NCBI GenBank assembly: GCA_900770685.1
Contig: CAAGLC010000021.1
Coordinates: 1-24,751 of the forward strand
DNA from: Clostridia bacterium
GTDB taxonomy: Bacteria; Bacillota; Clostridia; Christensenellales; Borkfalkiaceae
DNA: 24,751 nt
Direction of reading: 5' to 3'
This document shows, in pieces, positions 23,523 through 24,751 of the stretch. Position 1 is the first letter of the stretch; every line of letters starts with the position of its first letter. Below the pieces are notes generated by a model. That model made no database searches and had not been told where the DNA came from. It was given only the letters and a program-made list of their open reading frames with translations. The position numbers were made by a program, and so were the translations under genes.

Positions 23523-24751
23523 TTGAAGGAAAAATATTATATAACTACGGCGATTGCATACACGTCTAGCAAACCACATATCGGCAATACCTACGAGGCT
23601 ATATTGACCGACGCAATAGCAAGATATAAAAGATATCAAGGCTATGAAGTGTTGTTTCAAACGGGAACGGATGAACACGGTCAAAAGATAGAAGAAAAGG
23701 CACTTGCGAGTGGAAAATCTCCAAAAGAATTTGTTGACGGCGTTGCTGAAGAAATAAAGAGAATTTGGGATTTAGTAGGCGTATCATACGATAAATTTAT
23801 TAGAACGACCGATTCTTATCACGAAAAACAAGTACAAAAAATATTCAAAAAATTATACGAACAAGGCGATATATATAAAGGAGCGTACCAAGGGTGGTAT
23901 TGTACTCCTTGCGAATCTTTCTGGACGGAAAGTCAAATTAAAGACGGCAAATGTCCGGACTGTGGAAGACCGTTAAAGAAAGCCGAAGAAGAAGCGTATT
24001 TCTTTAAGATGAGCAAATACGCCGATAGGCTTATAAAATACTACGACGAACATCCCGACTTTATCGTTCCCGTATCGAGAAAGAACGAAATGGTGAACAA
24101 CTTCATAAAACCAGGCTTGCAAGATTTATGCGTGTCAAGAAGTACGTTCAAGTGGGGAATCCCCGTAGATTTCGACGATAAGCACGTAGTTTACGTTTGG
24201 CTTGACGCATTAACCAACTATATAACCGGTTTAGGTTACGACGTGGACGGACAAAACGATCAAAAATTTAACGAATTTTGGCCGTGTGGAGTTCACGTAA
24301 TCGGAAAAGATATAATAAGATTCCATACGATATATTGGCCGATATTTTTAATGGCTTTAGGCGTTGAACTTCCAAAGCAAGTTTACGGTCACGGCTGGTT
24401 GCTTCAAGACGGCGACAAGATGAGTAAATCCAAAGGCAACGTTATGTATGCCGACGATTTGGTGGAGTTTTTTGGTAAAGACGCAGTAAGGTATTACGTT
24501 TTAACGGCAATGCCACAAGATAACGACGGACTTATTTCTTGGCAAATGATTATCGATTCGGTTAACGGGGAATTAGTTAACGTGTTTGGTAACTTGGTCA
24601 ACAGAACGGTCGCAATGATTAACAAATATTTCGGTGGAACGGTTCGTTCGTACGGACAAACTGAAAGTTTTGATTTTGAACTTGAAACGCTTGCTAAAAA
24701 CGTAGTTAACAAGGTTAACGAAAAGATGCAAGCCTTCAAGGTTTCCGACGC
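23523..24751 (+). CDS. metG: Methionine-tRNA ligase, N-terminal part (3' end outside window)
   Basis: 409 full codons are visible and the frame is open to the right edge. MetRS charges tRNA-Met for initiation and elongation. HIGH-type motif PHIGN lies at residues 18-22 and KMSKS at 299-303. A four-cysteine zinc knuckle is present: Cys127 and Cys130 (CTPC), Cys144 and Cys147 (CPDC). YVWLDALTNYITG and GKDIIRFHTIYWP are core blocks of the class I catalytic domain. The start is TTG 23523, with GAGGTGA at 23511-23517; no ATG fits near the conserved N terminus. It is divergent from spmA. No T-box or SAM leader is seen in the short upstream region, unlike thrS. Confidence 0.96.
   Translation, partial: MKEKYYITTAIAYTSSKPHIGNTYEAILTDAIARYKRYQGYEVLFQTGTDEHGQKIEEKALASGKSPKEFVDGVAEEIKRIWDLVGVSYDKFIRTTDSYHEKQVQKIFKKLYEQGDIYKGAYQGWYCTPCESFWTESQIKDGKCPDCGRPLKKAEEEAYFFKMSKYADRLIKYYDEHPDFIVPVSRKNEMVNNFIKPGLQDLCVSRSTFKWGIPVDFDDKHVVYVWLDALTNYITGLGYDVDGQNDQKFNEFWPCGVHVIGKDIIRFHTIYWPIFLMALGVELPKQVYGHGWLLQDGDKMSKSKGNVMYADDLVEFFGKDAVRYYVLTAMPQDNDGLISWQMIIDSVNGELVNVFGNLVNRTVAMINKYFGGTVRSYGQTESFDFELETLAKNVVNKVNEKMQAFKVSD

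Noticed and set aside
1..24751. Mobile elements, CRISPR, tRNA/rRNA genes, defence or toxin-antitoxin systems
   Set aside because: I looked for direct repeats, transposase motifs, cloverleaf-type sequences and small paired genes and saw none; gene content is conserved housekeeping and sporulation.

Overview
The window is about 24.7 kb of low-GC bacterial chromosome from a spore-forming Firmicute, most likely a Clostridia-type anaerobe. The evidence is the gene order ispG–(polC position)–rimP–nusA–rnpM–ylxQ–infB–rbfA–nrnA–truB–ribF, a thrS T-box leader, PMCA-type Ca2+ ATPase, spmA/spmB spore-maturation genes, GGAGG-type ribosome sites and several TTG starts. Everything looks vertically inherited. 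I see no phage, insertion sequence, CRISPR array, tRNA or rRNA gene, and no defence-type cassette.

Layout. Positions 3-584 hold the end of an unrecognised coiled-coil protein, closed by a strong hairpin terminator. Positions 685-11973 are one densely packed block on the + strand: ispG, a PolC-derived exonuclease without any polymerase, rimP, nusA, rnpM, ylxQ, infB, rbfA, nrnA, truB, ribF and an endonuclease IV-like gene. Most neighbours in it overlap or touch. It has one promoter before ispG and a second, with an attenuator-like hairpin, before rimP. Positions 12021-15999 form a second unit: Xaa-Pro peptidase, EF-P, an SDR that is probably the EF-P 5-aminopentanone reductase (YmfI), and 4-alpha-glucanotransferase. 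A phosphoribosyltransferase lies convergent on the - strand (16060-16596). Positions 16717-20122 carry a Ca2+-type P-ATPase and a YtxC-like protein. A threonine T-box and thrS follow (20127-22333). The spmA-spmB pair runs on the - strand (22374-23435), divergent from metG, which leaves the window at the right edge.

Functional theme. Most of the window serves translation: ribosome maturation (RimP, RbfA), transcription-translation factors (NusA, IF-2), tRNA modification (TruB), RNA turnover (NrnA), proline-stall relief (EF-P with its probable modifying enzyme and an Xaa-Pro peptidase) and two aminoacyl-tRNA synthetases. Sporulation genes and a Ca2+ pump lie beside thrS and metG.

The most unusual item is the protein at the polC locus. 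It keeps the PolC N-terminal region, OB fold and an intact DEDDh exonuclease, but has no PHP domain on either side of the exonuclease and no polymerase core. Other points worth a second look are the efp–ymfI adjacency, a deviation in the conserved T-box bulge, the Nfo-like protein with one non-canonical metal-ligand position, and overlapping divergent spmA/metG promoters with a possibly leaderless spmA mRNA. No wholly new system is evident.
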